Assembly (NCBI RefSeq): GCF_018598585.1
Contig: NZ_JAHESD010000002.1
Span: 1-64,000, forward strand
Direction: 5' to 3'
DNA length: 64,000 nucleotides
Origin: Chryseosolibacter indicum
GTDB lineage: Bacteria; Bacteroidota; Bacteroidia; Cytophagales; Cyclobacteriaceae
The notes beneath the pieces are model-generated. The model saw nothing but the letters and a program-made list of their open reading frames with translations. It searched no databases and was not told where the DNA came from. Below are positions 26,100 to 35,736 of the stretch, in pieces. Both the position numbers and the translations under genes were made by a program. Within the stretch, counting starts at the first letter, position 1; every line of letters begins with the position of its first letter.

Positions 26100-27999
26100 C
26101 GGCAGATGTGTTTTCTGTGTTGTTGAATTTAATAACATAGTAGTAAACATCTGCAGGAAGCATGGTGCCATTGAAATGGCCGTCCCATTCTTTGTTAAAA
26201 CCCTGAGATTCAAAAACCAATACTCCTGCTTTTGTATACACATTAATAACCGCATCATCGAAGGGTATCCCTACGTTAATTGGTTTAATTACCCACGTAT
26301 CATTTATGTTATCGCCATTCGGTGTAAAACCAGTTGGTATTTCTAAATCTACACGAATTTCATCTGTAAGTTTAATGGCTCTTGTCACCCGGTTGCTATT
26401 GGAAAGGCCATCGTTGACAGTTGCATAAATTACCTTATACGGTTCCGTCTGTTCTGCTAAGTCAATTTTAATTGCTTTAAAGGCATCCATGTATTCATTG
26501 ATAGATGCTTTGCCAATTAAGGCTAAAATTCCGTTTTCCGAGTCAAATACACCCCGTATCCTGGAAGTGTTATTAAAAGTTAAAATATCAAGAGCAGGTT
26601 GATAAGTTTCCTTTGCAAAAGCAATTTCTGCAAGTGCTAGCGTGTCATGGTCAGGATCGGTAATGGTTATGTCGCCAAAAATCCCTGATGGGCCAGAGCC
26701 TGGTTTGATGTACAGAGAATCCTGTCTGCTTAAACGAATTGCAGGTGCATCATTAATAGGCCTGATTGTTATTAAAAAATTATAAGGATCACTTGTATTT
26801 AGTCCATCGCTCACTGTCACACTTACAAAGAGACTTCCAGCATAATTGGCAGAAGGTACAATGATGTAATTATTATTGATCGTGTAGTTGTCGCCAGGAT
26901 TAACTTTTAAAGTAAAGCCTTGAGGATAATTGCTATCATTATCGCTAACTCTCAGATGCTGGAGGGTTATTGTAAAAGTTTGATCCTCGTCAATAATAAC
27001 GGGAGTTTGACTGGTAATAATCGGTTTGCTACTGCTGCCTTTTTGTATACTTATCCTGAGTGAGAAGGGATCACTCTCTGCTTTTCCATCGCTTACTTTT
27101 ACTGTTACGGGGAGTTCGCCGGTAAAAGTAGGAGAGGATATAATTTGGGTTCCGTTGACCACATAATTATTTCCTTGCATTACGATCAAAGAAAATCCGG
27201 TTGGATAGGTGTCATCAGGATCGCTAACAATAAGATGAGATAACTCTATAGTTAATGGAACACCACTAAATCCTTTTACCTGTTGTTGTCCTGTAATTTT
27301 AGGAGGGTCATTTACAGGATTGACCTGAAGCTGAAAGTTGAAAGCTTGTTGCGATTCGCCGCCCTGGGCGTCTCTGGCTTTGACAGGAATGGTTAACGTG
27401 CCATTAAAGTTGGCAGCGGGAGTAATTATATTGCCAGAGAAAGTGTAGTTGGCTCCTGCTGATAAGATAATAGTAAATTGATTGTCATCAGGATCGGATA
27501 TTTGTAGATACTCTGGTCCTAATGTAAATGGTCGTTCTTCATCAGTGCTTGCAGATATCTGCCCCGTTACTACCGGAACGTCATTCACTGGATTAACCGT
27601 TATTTTAAAATCAAAACGATCGCTGTTGTCCTCACCATCATTTACAGTAACAGGGACTGATAATACACCGAAAAAATTTGGATTTGCAATTACCGTGGTT
27701 CCAGACAAGGTATAATTTTCACCTTCATATACGGCCATTGTAAATCCTGCCGGATAAAACCAATCAGAAGGATCACGATCTTCAACAAAAAGATCAGTAA
27801 GGTTTATAGTATAAGCTTGATCTTCGTTTATTGTAATTTCCTTTTGCCGTACAATTCGTGGCTTCCTGTTTCTGGCGTTCTCCTGCGCCCAACTGGCTTG
27901 GGAAAGTATAAAAGAAATTAGCGTCAGAAGAACGACGCGGGTAAGAGAAAAGTATCTGTCTTTAAAAACTCGATTAAACTTTAGGTAGAAAGATAACAT
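26071..27999 (-). CDS. Secreted protein with tandem cadherin-like repeats and T9SS type-B sorting domain
   Basis: This 642-residue protein has an N-terminal signal (VVLLTLISFILSQASWAQ) and about five consecutive beta-sandwich repeats of roughly 90-100 residues, each with a DEDQxFTI or similar start and a VNDxPxI junction (cadherin/BACON-like tandem Ig fold). One further domain precedes a C-terminal T9SS type-B (gliding-motility CTERM-like) domain: FTPNGDNINDTWVIKP, VFESQGFNKEWDGHFNGT and VYYYVIKFN. It should be exported by type IX secretion and attached outside the cell, probably as an adhesin or scaffold. It follows the glucokinase gene by 45 bp; a metabolic link is not evident. Confidence 0.87.
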   Translation of the reverse strand: MLSFYLKFNRVFKDRYFSLTRVVLLTLISFILSQASWAQENARNRKPRIVRQKEITINEDQAYTINLTDLFVEDRDPSDWFYPAGFTMAVYEGENYTLSGTTVIANPNFFGVLSVPVTVNDGEDNSDRFDFKITVNPVNDVPVVTGQISASTDEERPFTLGPEYLQISDPDDNQFTIILSAGANYTFSGNIITPAANFNGTLTIPVKARDAQGGESQQAFNFQLQVNPVNDPPKITGQQQVKGFSGVPLTIELSHLIVSDPDDTYPTGFSLIVMQGNNYVVNGTQIISSPTFTGELPVTVKVSDGKAESDPFSLRISIQKGSSSKPIITSQTPVIIDEDQTFTITLQHLRVSDNDSNYPQGFTLKVNPGDNYTINNNYIIVPSANYAGSLFVSVTVSDGLNTSDPYNFLITIRPINDAPAIRLSRQDSLYIKPGSGPSGIFGDITITDPDHDTLALAEIAFAKETYQPALDILTFNNTSRIRGVFDSENGILALIGKASINEYMDAFKAIKIDLAEQTEPYKVIYATVNDGLSNSNRVTRAIKLTDEIRVDLEIPTGFTPNGDNINDTWVIKPINVGIPFDDAVINVYTKAGVLVFESQGFNKEWDGHFNGTMLPADVYYYVIKFNNTENTSAVKGIITLLR

Positions 28000-28044
28000 A
28001 CCTTTCTACCTAAAAAAATTTATGCCGGTTGTTGTCTTAAGGTG

Positions 28045-29034
28045 CTAAGCAATGACCTCTTTAAGCTGGCTTTGCTTATTATCTAAGTAATTCCAAACAA
28101 GACTACTTGCACCTAATATTGGCGCTGCCTGATTTTGAAGACCCGACGGAAGAACTTTTACTTTGCCTCTGAACAAAGGCATAAGGTTAGCTTCCATGTG
28201 TCTGATTGTTGGTTTAAAAATAAGATCTCCGGCCAGTGACAGACCGCCGAAAAGGAAAATTGCTTCAGGATCTGTATGTACTACAGTCTCAGCTAATTTC
28301 ATCCCCAATATTCTTCCGGTGTATTCAAATGCTGCAAGTGCCACTACGTCACCTCTTACGGCCGCCTCAGTAATCATTTTTGTGCTAAGGTTGTCGAAGC
28401 TTATACCGCGGAGCTCGCTAGGTTCTAAGTGGTCTGCCAATAATTTGTAAACCGTTCTTTTAATACCAGTAGCCGAAACGTAAGTTTCTAAACATCCACG
28501 TTTCCCACAGTTGCAATATCTCCCGGCAGGGTTTACAGATGTATGACCTACTTCACCAGCGATACCGTGTTTTCCATTGAGGAGTTGACCGTTCGCAACA
28601 AAGCCACTTCCCAGCCCAGTACCTAGTGTAATAACGATGAAGTCCTTCATTCCTTTGGCTGCACCATAAACCATTTCACCAACAGCCGCTGCGTTGGCGT
28701 CGTTTGTAATAACAGCAGGCATGTCAAATTCTTCCTTCAGCATGTCTGCCAATGGTATAATGCCCTTCCATTTCAGATTTGTGGCACGTTCAATTGTTCC
28801 TTTATAGTAATTACCATTTGCAGCACCTACACCAATTCCAAGAACCTGGTTTTCTCCCTTGATACTCTCCATGGCAGCACGTAATGCTTTTGCAAGGCCA
28901 TTAAAGTAATCTTTGAATTCTTCGTACTCAGTGGTAGAAATACTCCCCTGGAATAAAACCTGACCGGTCTTATCTACAATTCCATACTTAGTATTCGTTC
29001 CTCCGATGTCAATGCCAATTGTTAATTGTTTCAT
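28045..29034 (-). CDS. ROK family glucokinase
   Basis: This 329-residue sugar kinase opens with LTIGIDIGGTNTKYGIVD (ATP phosphate loop) and has TNDANAAAVGEM, VITLGTGLGSGFV, the ROK zinc motif CNCGKRGCLE and the substrate histidine region GIAGEVGHTSV. It has no DNA-binding N-terminus, so it is a kinase rather than a ROK repressor. It phosphorylates glucose to glucose 6-phosphate with ATP. It lies 11 bp after pfkA and two genes after pgi, so the three form an upper-glycolysis operon. Fructose or other hexoses are possible alternative substrates. Confidence 0.92.
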   Translation of the reverse strand: MKQLTIGIDIGGTNTKYGIVDKTGQVLFQGSISTTEYEEFKDYFNGLAKALRAAMESIKGENQVLGIGVGAANGNYYKGTIERATNLKWKGIIPLADMLKEEFDMPAVITNDANAAAVGEMVYGAAKGMKDFIVITLGTGLGSGFVANGQLLNGKHGIAGEVGHTSVNPAGRYCNCGKRGCLETYVSATGIKRTVYKLLADHLEPSELRGISFDNLSTKMITEAAVRGDVVALAAFEYTGRILGMKLAETVVHTDPEAIFLFGGLSLAGDLIFKPTIRHMEANLMPLFRGKVKVLPSGLQNQAAPILGASSLVWNYLDNKQSQLKEVIA

Positions 29035-29045
29035 GTGCTGCGTTT

Positions 29046-30035
29046 TTATATGGAAAGAATTTTGGCAATTCTCAAAGACTCACTATCGATCTCGTGATGC
29101 TTGTTTGCCATTATTGTATTGAAGTCATTATAAACAATCTTGTTATCCTTAACACCTACCATCACGTCGTTTTGACCTGCTAGTAATCCTTCGACCGCTG
29201 CAATTCCCATTCTGCTAGCAAGCACACGGTCAAAATAAGTAGGAGCGCCTCCACGTTGTAAATGTCCAAGAATAGTTACCTTAATATCAAAGTAGGAAGA
29301 ACGCTCTGCTACCATCTTTGCAAGGGTGTTGGCATCTCCGATTTTTGATCCTTCAGCAACAACAACAAGATTTGATTTCTTATTAGTTTCTTTGTCTGCA
29401 CCTAAGAGGTTATACAGATCATCGAAGCTCATATTTTCTTCGGGAATAATGATCGCGGTAGCTCCTCCGGCTATTCCACTATTTATCGCTATATACCCTG
29501 AGTTTCTTCCCATTACTTCAACAAAGAACAACCGGTTGTGCGATAATGCAGTATCACGGATCCTGTCTATAGCTTCAACTGCAGTGTTCGTAGCAGTATC
29601 ATAGCCTATTGTATAATCTGTACCAGGAAGATCATTATCTATTGTTCCTGGGATACACACTGAGGGAATCTTGTATTCTTCATAGAACTTGTGAAGGCCT
29701 GTGAAAGTACCATCGCCACCTATTGCCACGAGGGCGTCTATGCCTTCCCGCATCAGATTTTCGTAGGCTTCTTTTCTTCCTTCAGGGGTACGAAATGCCT
29801 TACTTCTTGCTGACTTCAGAATGGTTCCGCCACGCTGTATGATGTTTCCTACAGATCGAGCTCCCAGCTTCACAATGTCTCCTTCAATCATGCCTTCGTA
29901 TCCACGCACAATTCCGAAACAATCCTTTTTATAATACGTACAAGCTCTTACTACTGCACGTATTGCAGCGTTCATTCCTGGAGCATCTCCACCTGACGTA
30001 AAGACCCCGATTTTCCGAATTTTATTCTCCATCAA
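29046..30035 (-). CDS. pfkA: ATP-dependent 6-phosphofructokinase
   Basis: This 329-residue enzyme phosphorylates fructose 6-phosphate. The ATP loop GVFTSGGDAPGMNAAIRAVV, GGDGTFTGLHKF, catalytic PGTIDNDLPGTDYTIG (Asp of TIDND) and FFVEVMGRNSGYIA are intact, as is the effector/substrate region ILGHLQRGGAPTYFDR. The GGDGT motif with Gly after Asp indicates ATP rather than pyrophosphate as donor. It sits between pgi and the glucokinase gene with short gaps (56 and 11 bp). Confidence 0.97.
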   Translation of the reverse strand: MMENKIRKIGVFTSGGDAPGMNAAIRAVVRACTYYKKDCFGIVRGYEGMIEGDIVKLGARSVGNIIQRGGTILKSARSKAFRTPEGRKEAYENLMREGIDALVAIGGDGTFTGLHKFYEEYKIPSVCIPGTIDNDLPGTDYTIGYDTATNTAVEAIDRIRDTALSHNRLFFVEVMGRNSGYIAINSGIAGGATAIIIPEENMSFDDLYNLLGADKETNKKSNLVVVAEGSKIGDANTLAKMVAERSSYFDIKVTILGHLQRGGAPTYFDRVLASRMGIAAVEGLLAGQNDVMVGVKDNKIVYNDFNTIMANKHHEIDSESLRIAKILSI

Positions 30036-30091
30036 GATTAAAAATCCATCAAAAATAATGGATGTGTTTTACTTTGCAATCAATAATTTAA

Positions 30092-31750
<1,659 letters not shown>

Positions 31751-31805
31751 TTAAGTTTTTTAGTTTAAACCTCAATGGTTATGCATATCCATTGAAGCAT
31801 TAGAA

Positions 31806-34073
31806 TCACTTCTTAAATTTATTCATAAGCATAGCCAGCTTTTCTTCCATGCTAGCTTCTTTTTCTTTAGGCCGTTGCTGCTTAGGACGATTACCTCCTC
31901 TACCTTGCGTTTCGCCTGCCTGAGCAAAAGGGTCACTCTTCATAGATAAGCCAATACGCTTACGCTCAACTTCTACCTCAACAACAGTAACCATAACTTT
32001 TTGTTGAACGGTTACCGCCTCTTTGGGATCTTTAATAAACTTATCCGATAAGTGGCTGATGTGTACAAGGCCATCCTGGTGAACGCCAATATCTACAAAT
32101 GCTCCGAAGTTAGTAACATTGGTTACAATGCCAGGTAATTTCATGCCTATCTTAAGATCTTTAATTTCATTTACGCCTTCAGTAAAACTAAACACCTCGA
32201 AAGACTCCCTTGGGTCTCTCCCCGGTTTTTCAAGTTCTTTTAAGATATCATTTAAAGTAGGCAAGCCTACTTTATCCGTTACGTACTTGGTAAGATCAAG
32301 CTGTTTCCTTAATTCGCCGCTTGTCATCAGGTCTTTCACGGAACATCCAAGATCGGCCGCCATCTTTTCAACGATAGGGTAACTTTCAGGATGTACCGCA
32401 CTTGCGTCCAGCGGGTTCTCAGCTTTATGTATCCTTAAAAATCCTGCCGCTTGTTCAAATACTTTTTCTCCCAGGCGTGGCACTTTCATCAAAGTAGCTC
32501 TGTCTGTAAAGGGTCCGTTCTGATTTCTGAATTCAATAATGTTTTTCGCTAACGCCGGACTTAATCCTGATACGTAGGACAGAAGTTCTTTACTAGCGGT
32601 ATTTACTTCAACACCTACAGAGTTTACGCAGCTCATTACAACATCATCCAGACCTTGCTTCAATTTTGTCTGGTCAACGTCATGCTGATATTGACCAACG
32701 CCAATTGATTTGGGATCTATCTTAACAAGCTCCGCTAACGGATCCATCAATCTTCTTCCAATAGATACGGCACCACGAACCGTTACATCTTTATCAGGAA
32801 ACTCGTCGCGGGCAACTTCTGAAGCCGAATAAACGGAAGCGCCGCTTTCGTTAACCATAACCACTAAAACCTTTTTACTCAATCCGATGGATTTAACAAA
32901 AGATTCAGTTTCACGGCTCGCTGTTCCGTTGCCGATAGCAATAGCTTCTATATCATGCTTCTCAACAAGGCTCTTTACAATTGCGGCAGACTTAGCTGTT
33001 TCCCGTTGAGGATCATTAGGAAATATAGTTTCGTAATGAAGAAGCTGACCCTGACGATCAAGACATACCAGTTTACATCCGGTTCTGAATCCTGGGTCTA
33101 AAGCCAATACATTTTTCTGACCTAATGGAGCAGCCAGCAAAAGTTCTTTAAGGTTGGAAGCAAACACTTTAATAGCTTCCTCATCCGCTTTCATCTTAGT
33201 CTCCATCCTTACTTCTGTTTCCAGTGATGGGCGAAGAAGTCGTTTATAGCAGTCTTTTACCGCCAGTCTGATTTGTTCAGCAGCTGCGTTTTCAGTCTTT
33301 ATATACTGTCGCTCAATACCTGCTATTGCTTCTTCTTCAGGCGGATAAATATCTAGGGCAAGTACACCTTCTTTTTCGCCTCTGCGTAAAGCAAGCAATC
33401 TGTGCGATGGTGTTTTAGCTACAGGCTCATTCCATTCAAAGTAGTCTTTATATTTCTGACCTTCAGCTTCTTTGCCTTTTAATACTTTTGATTCAATTAC
33501 CCCTTCACTCCAGAATAGCTCACGAATGTTCTTTCTAGTTACTTGGTTCTCACTGATCCATTCGGCAATAATATCGCGCGCTCCTTCAAGTGCTTCCTGA
33601 AGTTGGGTTACACCTTTCTCTGTATCAATAAAGGTGGAAGCGTATTCTTCCAGGTTAAAATTCTCCTGATCGAATATTTTTTGAGCTAGCGGTTCTAATC
33701 CTTTTTCCTTTGCGGCGGTCGCCCTTGTTTTTCTCTTCGGTTTATAAGGAAGGTAAATATCCTCAAGCTCTGCCAGCGTGGTCGCAGCTACTATCGATTG
33801 CATTAGCTCGGTAGTAAGCTTGCCTTGTTTTTCTATAGAACTGATAATTGACTCCCTTCTCTTATCTAACTCGCGGAGTTGTTCTAATCTATCCCTGATG
33901 TTGGCGATTGCCACCTCATCCATGCTACCCGTAAGCTCTTTCCTGTATCGGGAAATAAAAGGTATGGTAGCGCCTTCGGTTAATAAGTCAGCAACTGCTT
34001 TAACATGTTTCAGTTGTAGAGAAAATTCTTTTGCGATCTGCTCGGTCCAGCGTGAAATGTTTTCGTTTTCCAT
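31806..34073 (-). CDS. tex: Tex family RNA-binding transcription accessory protein
   Basis: I use the ATG at 34073 (MENENISRWTEQIAKEF, 755 residues); a TTG six codons further upstream is less likely. The protein has the Tex N-terminal helical domain (TEGATIPFISRYRKELTGSM), a YqgF/RNase H-like domain (VLALDPGFRTGCKLVCLD), the tandem HhH region (GVGQYQHDVDQTKLKQGLDD, then LSPALAKNIIEFRNQNGPF) and an S1 domain near the C-terminus (GIVTNVTNFGAFVDIGVHQD). The tail is Gly/Lys/Gln-rich. It is a cytoplasmic nucleic-acid-binding factor thought to act with transcription complexes. It is divergent from mgsA and heads the glycolytic run. Confidence 0.95.
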   Translation of the reverse strand: MENENISRWTEQIAKEFSLQLKHVKAVADLLTEGATIPFISRYRKELTGSMDEVAIANIRDRLEQLRELDKRRESIISSIEKQGKLTTELMQSIVAATTLAELEDIYLPYKPKRKTRATAAKEKGLEPLAQKIFDQENFNLEEYASTFIDTEKGVTQLQEALEGARDIIAEWISENQVTRKNIRELFWSEGVIESKVLKGKEAEGQKYKDYFEWNEPVAKTPSHRLLALRRGEKEGVLALDIYPPEEEAIAGIERQYIKTENAAAEQIRLAVKDCYKRLLRPSLETEVRMETKMKADEEAIKVFASNLKELLLAAPLGQKNVLALDPGFRTGCKLVCLDRQGQLLHYETIFPNDPQRETAKSAAIVKSLVEKHDIEAIAIGNGTASRETESFVKSIGLSKKVLVVMVNESGASVYSASEVARDEFPDKDVTVRGAVSIGRRLMDPLAELVKIDPKSIGVGQYQHDVDQTKLKQGLDDVVMSCVNSVGVEVNTASKELLSYVSGLSPALAKNIIEFRNQNGPFTDRATLMKVPRLGEKVFEQAAGFLRIHKAENPLDASAVHPESYPIVEKMAADLGCSVKDLMTSGELRKQLDLTKYVTDKVGLPTLNDILKELEKPGRDPRESFEVFSFTEGVNEIKDLKIGMKLPGIVTNVTNFGAFVDIGVHQDGLVHISHLSDKFIKDPKEAVTVQQKVMVTVVEVEVERKRIGLSMKSDPFAQAGETQGRGGNRPKQQRPKEKEASMEEKLAMLMNKFKK

Positions 34074-34156
34074 AAAATTTGCGGCAGGCAAAAATAGAAT
34101 AAGGCAATAAACCTACAATAGTGTATTTTTATATGCTTGAACTAGAGCTCTTTAAA

Positions 34157-34588
34157 ATGAATAGAAAACGCGTTGCTTTAATTGCCCATGATCATAAAAA
34201 GAAGGAACTGATTGATTGGGTGGAGACTAATAAGGAAAAAATGCAAAAATTCGAACTGTATGCTACCGGCACAACAGGGAAGATGATCGAAGAAAAGTTA
34301 AATCAAAAGGTGATCAGATTATTGAGTGGTCCTATTGGTGGAGATCAGCAAATAGGGGCGTTAATAGCTGATGGTAAAATAGATATACTTATTTTCTTCT
34401 GGGATCCCTTGCACCCCCTGTCCCATGATCCTGATATAAAAGCTCTGTTAAGGATAGCTGTGGTTTGGAATATTCCTATGGCATGTAATCATGCTACAGC
34501 AGATTATATTTTAAATTCATCTTTATTATTTGATAACTATGAAAGGGTGAAACCTGATTTCTCAGAACACAACGACCGAAAGCTGTAA
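34157..34588 (+). CDS. mgsA: Methylglyoxal synthase
   Basis: The enzyme converts dihydroxyacetone phosphate to methylglyoxal and phosphate, a bypass when sugar phosphates build up. The motifs are complete: ALIAHDHKKKELIDW, YATGTTGKMI, LSGPIGGDQQIGALIADGKI (catalytic Asp), FFWDPLHPLSHDPDIKALLR and CNHATADYIL. From the ATG at 34157 it has 143 residues. An upstream ATG at 34121 would add twelve residues not typical of the family; neither start has a strong ribosome site. It is divergent from tex and adjacent to the glycolysis genes, which fits its role as an overflow valve. Confidence 0.95.
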   Translation: MNRKRVALIAHDHKKKELIDWVETNKEKMQKFELYATGTTGKMIEEKLNQKVIRLLSGPIGGDQQIGALIADGKIDILIFFWDPLHPLSHDPDIKALLRIAVVWNIPMACNHATADYILNSSLLFDNYERVKPDFSEHNDRKL

Positions 34589-34680
34589 TTGCTGGTTTAT
34601 AGTCTTGCAATTTTGCATTACATCATCAGGTTTAATTTCCTGAATGTGAGTTGGTAATAAGGTTTTATTAAAGCAGAAAG

Positions 34681-35079
34681 TTAACCTCCTACTAACTTCC
34701 TTAAATTCTCTACCAGGCTTTCCCAAAGGTCTTCAAGTTCACGAGCACTTTCGAAATCAGAGTAATCAGTAACTTTTAGAAATACCGATTGTGTTAACTC
34801 GTTGAACTCAAGTCTAAGCTCAAAGTAGGAGGGGTCTCCGTTGTCTTCTTCTGTTTCAGGTAAGAATTCAAACTTCACAAAATGATTAACGCGGGTAGCC
34901 ACCTGGCGGGCTTTGCGTTTTTCATTGTCCCAAATAAAAGTAAGCGTCTTATCAATGTTGTTGATCTTAACGTCATCGGCAAACCATTCTGATAAACCAC
35001 TTGCAGATTGAATGTAGGGGTACAGCATCTTTATAGATGCATTTACTTCATAATCAGCCGTAAAAAGTCTTTTAGCCAT
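34681..35079 (-). CDS. START-like (SRPBCC fold) domain protein
   Basis: This 132-residue cytoplasmic protein begins AKRLFTADYEVNASIKMLYP and has SASGLSEWFADDV, an alternating beta-sheet centre and a C-terminal helix (RELEDLWESLVENLRKLVG), the layout of small START/Bet v1-like proteins common in Bacteroidota. It would bind a hydrophobic ligand, but neither ligand nor process is known. It is convergent with mgsA and divergent from the tRNA that follows; no partner gene is adjacent. Confidence 0.8.
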   Translation of the reverse strand: MAKRLFTADYEVNASIKMLYPYIQSASGLSEWFADDVKINNIDKTLTFIWDNEKRKARQVATRVNHFVKFEFLPETEEDNGDPSYFELRLEFNELTQSVFLKVTDYSDFESARELEDLWESLVENLRKLVGG

Positions 35080-35177
35080 CGATGTTTATTGAAGGGATAA
35101 GCAGCAAACGTTTAATTTATGCTTTTTTAAGTAGAAAATAAAAATTTTAGTAATAGCGGTGTTTTTCGAAACTTTTG

Positions 35178-35185
35178 TAAGTTTG
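35178..35185 (+). promoter_or_regulatory. Bacteroidota-type -7 element before the CAT-anticodon tRNA
   Basis: TAAGTTTG matches TAnnTTTG and lies about 97 bp before the tRNA. No good -33 TTTG occurs at 19-21 bp, so the call rests on the -7 element alone. Confidence 0.4.
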
Positions 35186-35281
35186 CGCTCCCAATCGGCG
35201 TATGGCTTAGGAGAGAGGCATTTATGAATAAGTGTTGAACTGAGTTGAAGCTAAGAGGGGGAATAAATTCAGAAGACGTTT

Positions 35282-35355
35282 GGCGCGGTAGCTCAGGTGG
35301 TTAGAGCGTTGGATTCATAACCCAAAGGTCGGGGGTTCAACTCCCCCCCGCGCTA
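35282..35355 (+). tRNA. tRNA with CAT anticodon, probably elongator tRNA-Met
   Basis: The 74-nt cloverleaf has acceptor GGCGCGG / CCGCGCT (a G-U closing pair), D-arm GCTC / GAGC, anticodon loop TTCATAA with CAT, and T-arm GGGGG-TTCAACT-CCCCC. The CCA end is not encoded. The initiator GGG/CCC anticodon stem is absent, so elongator Met is favoured; the lysidine-modified Ile(CAT) tRNA cannot be excluded. The last anticodon-stem pair is A-C. Its 3' end is the left boundary of the candidate island. Confidence 0.9.
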
Positions 35356-35362
35356 CAAAAAG

Positions 35363-35394
35363 AAAGCGACTGATGAGGTCGCTTTTCCTTTTTT
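35363..35394 (+). terminator. Terminator of the CAT-anticodon tRNA
   Basis: An 8-bp stem (AAAGCGAC / GTCGCTTT, loop TGATGAG) is followed by TCC and a T-run, 8 bp after the tRNA. Confidence 0.85.
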
Positions 35395-35458
35395 AATCTG
35401 TTTCAGCAGTCTGCTTCATCAATGTCCTGCGCTGAAGTCTTTCCTTAAGAAATGAAAA

Positions 35459-35575
35459 TAGCTCGTGGCGGCTCATATCCGTCATAGCGAACATAAGTTC
35501 GAGCCTGCCTGTCGGCAGACAGGTCTTGTCCCCGCTACTTAAAAGAAAGCGACAGGAAACTGTTGCTCTTCTTGT
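35459..35575 (+). pseudogene. Decayed second tRNA end with its own terminator, interrupted by a palindrome
   Basis: TAGCTC, CTCATAT and GTTCGAG appear in tRNA order, then a 20-bp palindromic insert, then CTTGTCCCCGCTAC. The sequence continues TT-AAAAGAAAGCGAC, which repeats the stretch after the intact tRNA (35358-35370) almost exactly, and ends in a 7-bp hairpin (35549-35566) followed by TCTTCTTGTTT. It looks like a duplicated and decayed tRNA 3' end plus terminator. No functional cloverleaf can be drawn. The rest of the 35395-35736 gap shows no gene. Confidence 0.55.
35504..35523. repeat. REP-like short palindrome inside the tRNA relic
   Basis: CCTGCCTGTCGGCAGACAGG can form either CCTGTC-GGCA-GACAGG or CTGCC-TGTC-GGCAG. 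It is far richer in G+C than its surroundings, and removing it restores a plausible GTTCGAG-TCTTGTCC T-arm. Only one copy was noticed in this window. Confidence 0.5.
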
Positions 35576-35736
35576 TTAATAGCAGGCCAGTTCGAAGTGC
35601 TCAAAGAGAACAGACGAATAACAAGACGACACATCACTGTTGGTAGCCCCCCGTTGGGCTCATAACTCCACGTTCGTAAAAACTCCGATTCCAACTTCCC
35701 TAATCATTTTTCCTATTGTCAATAGTCGGCACACAC

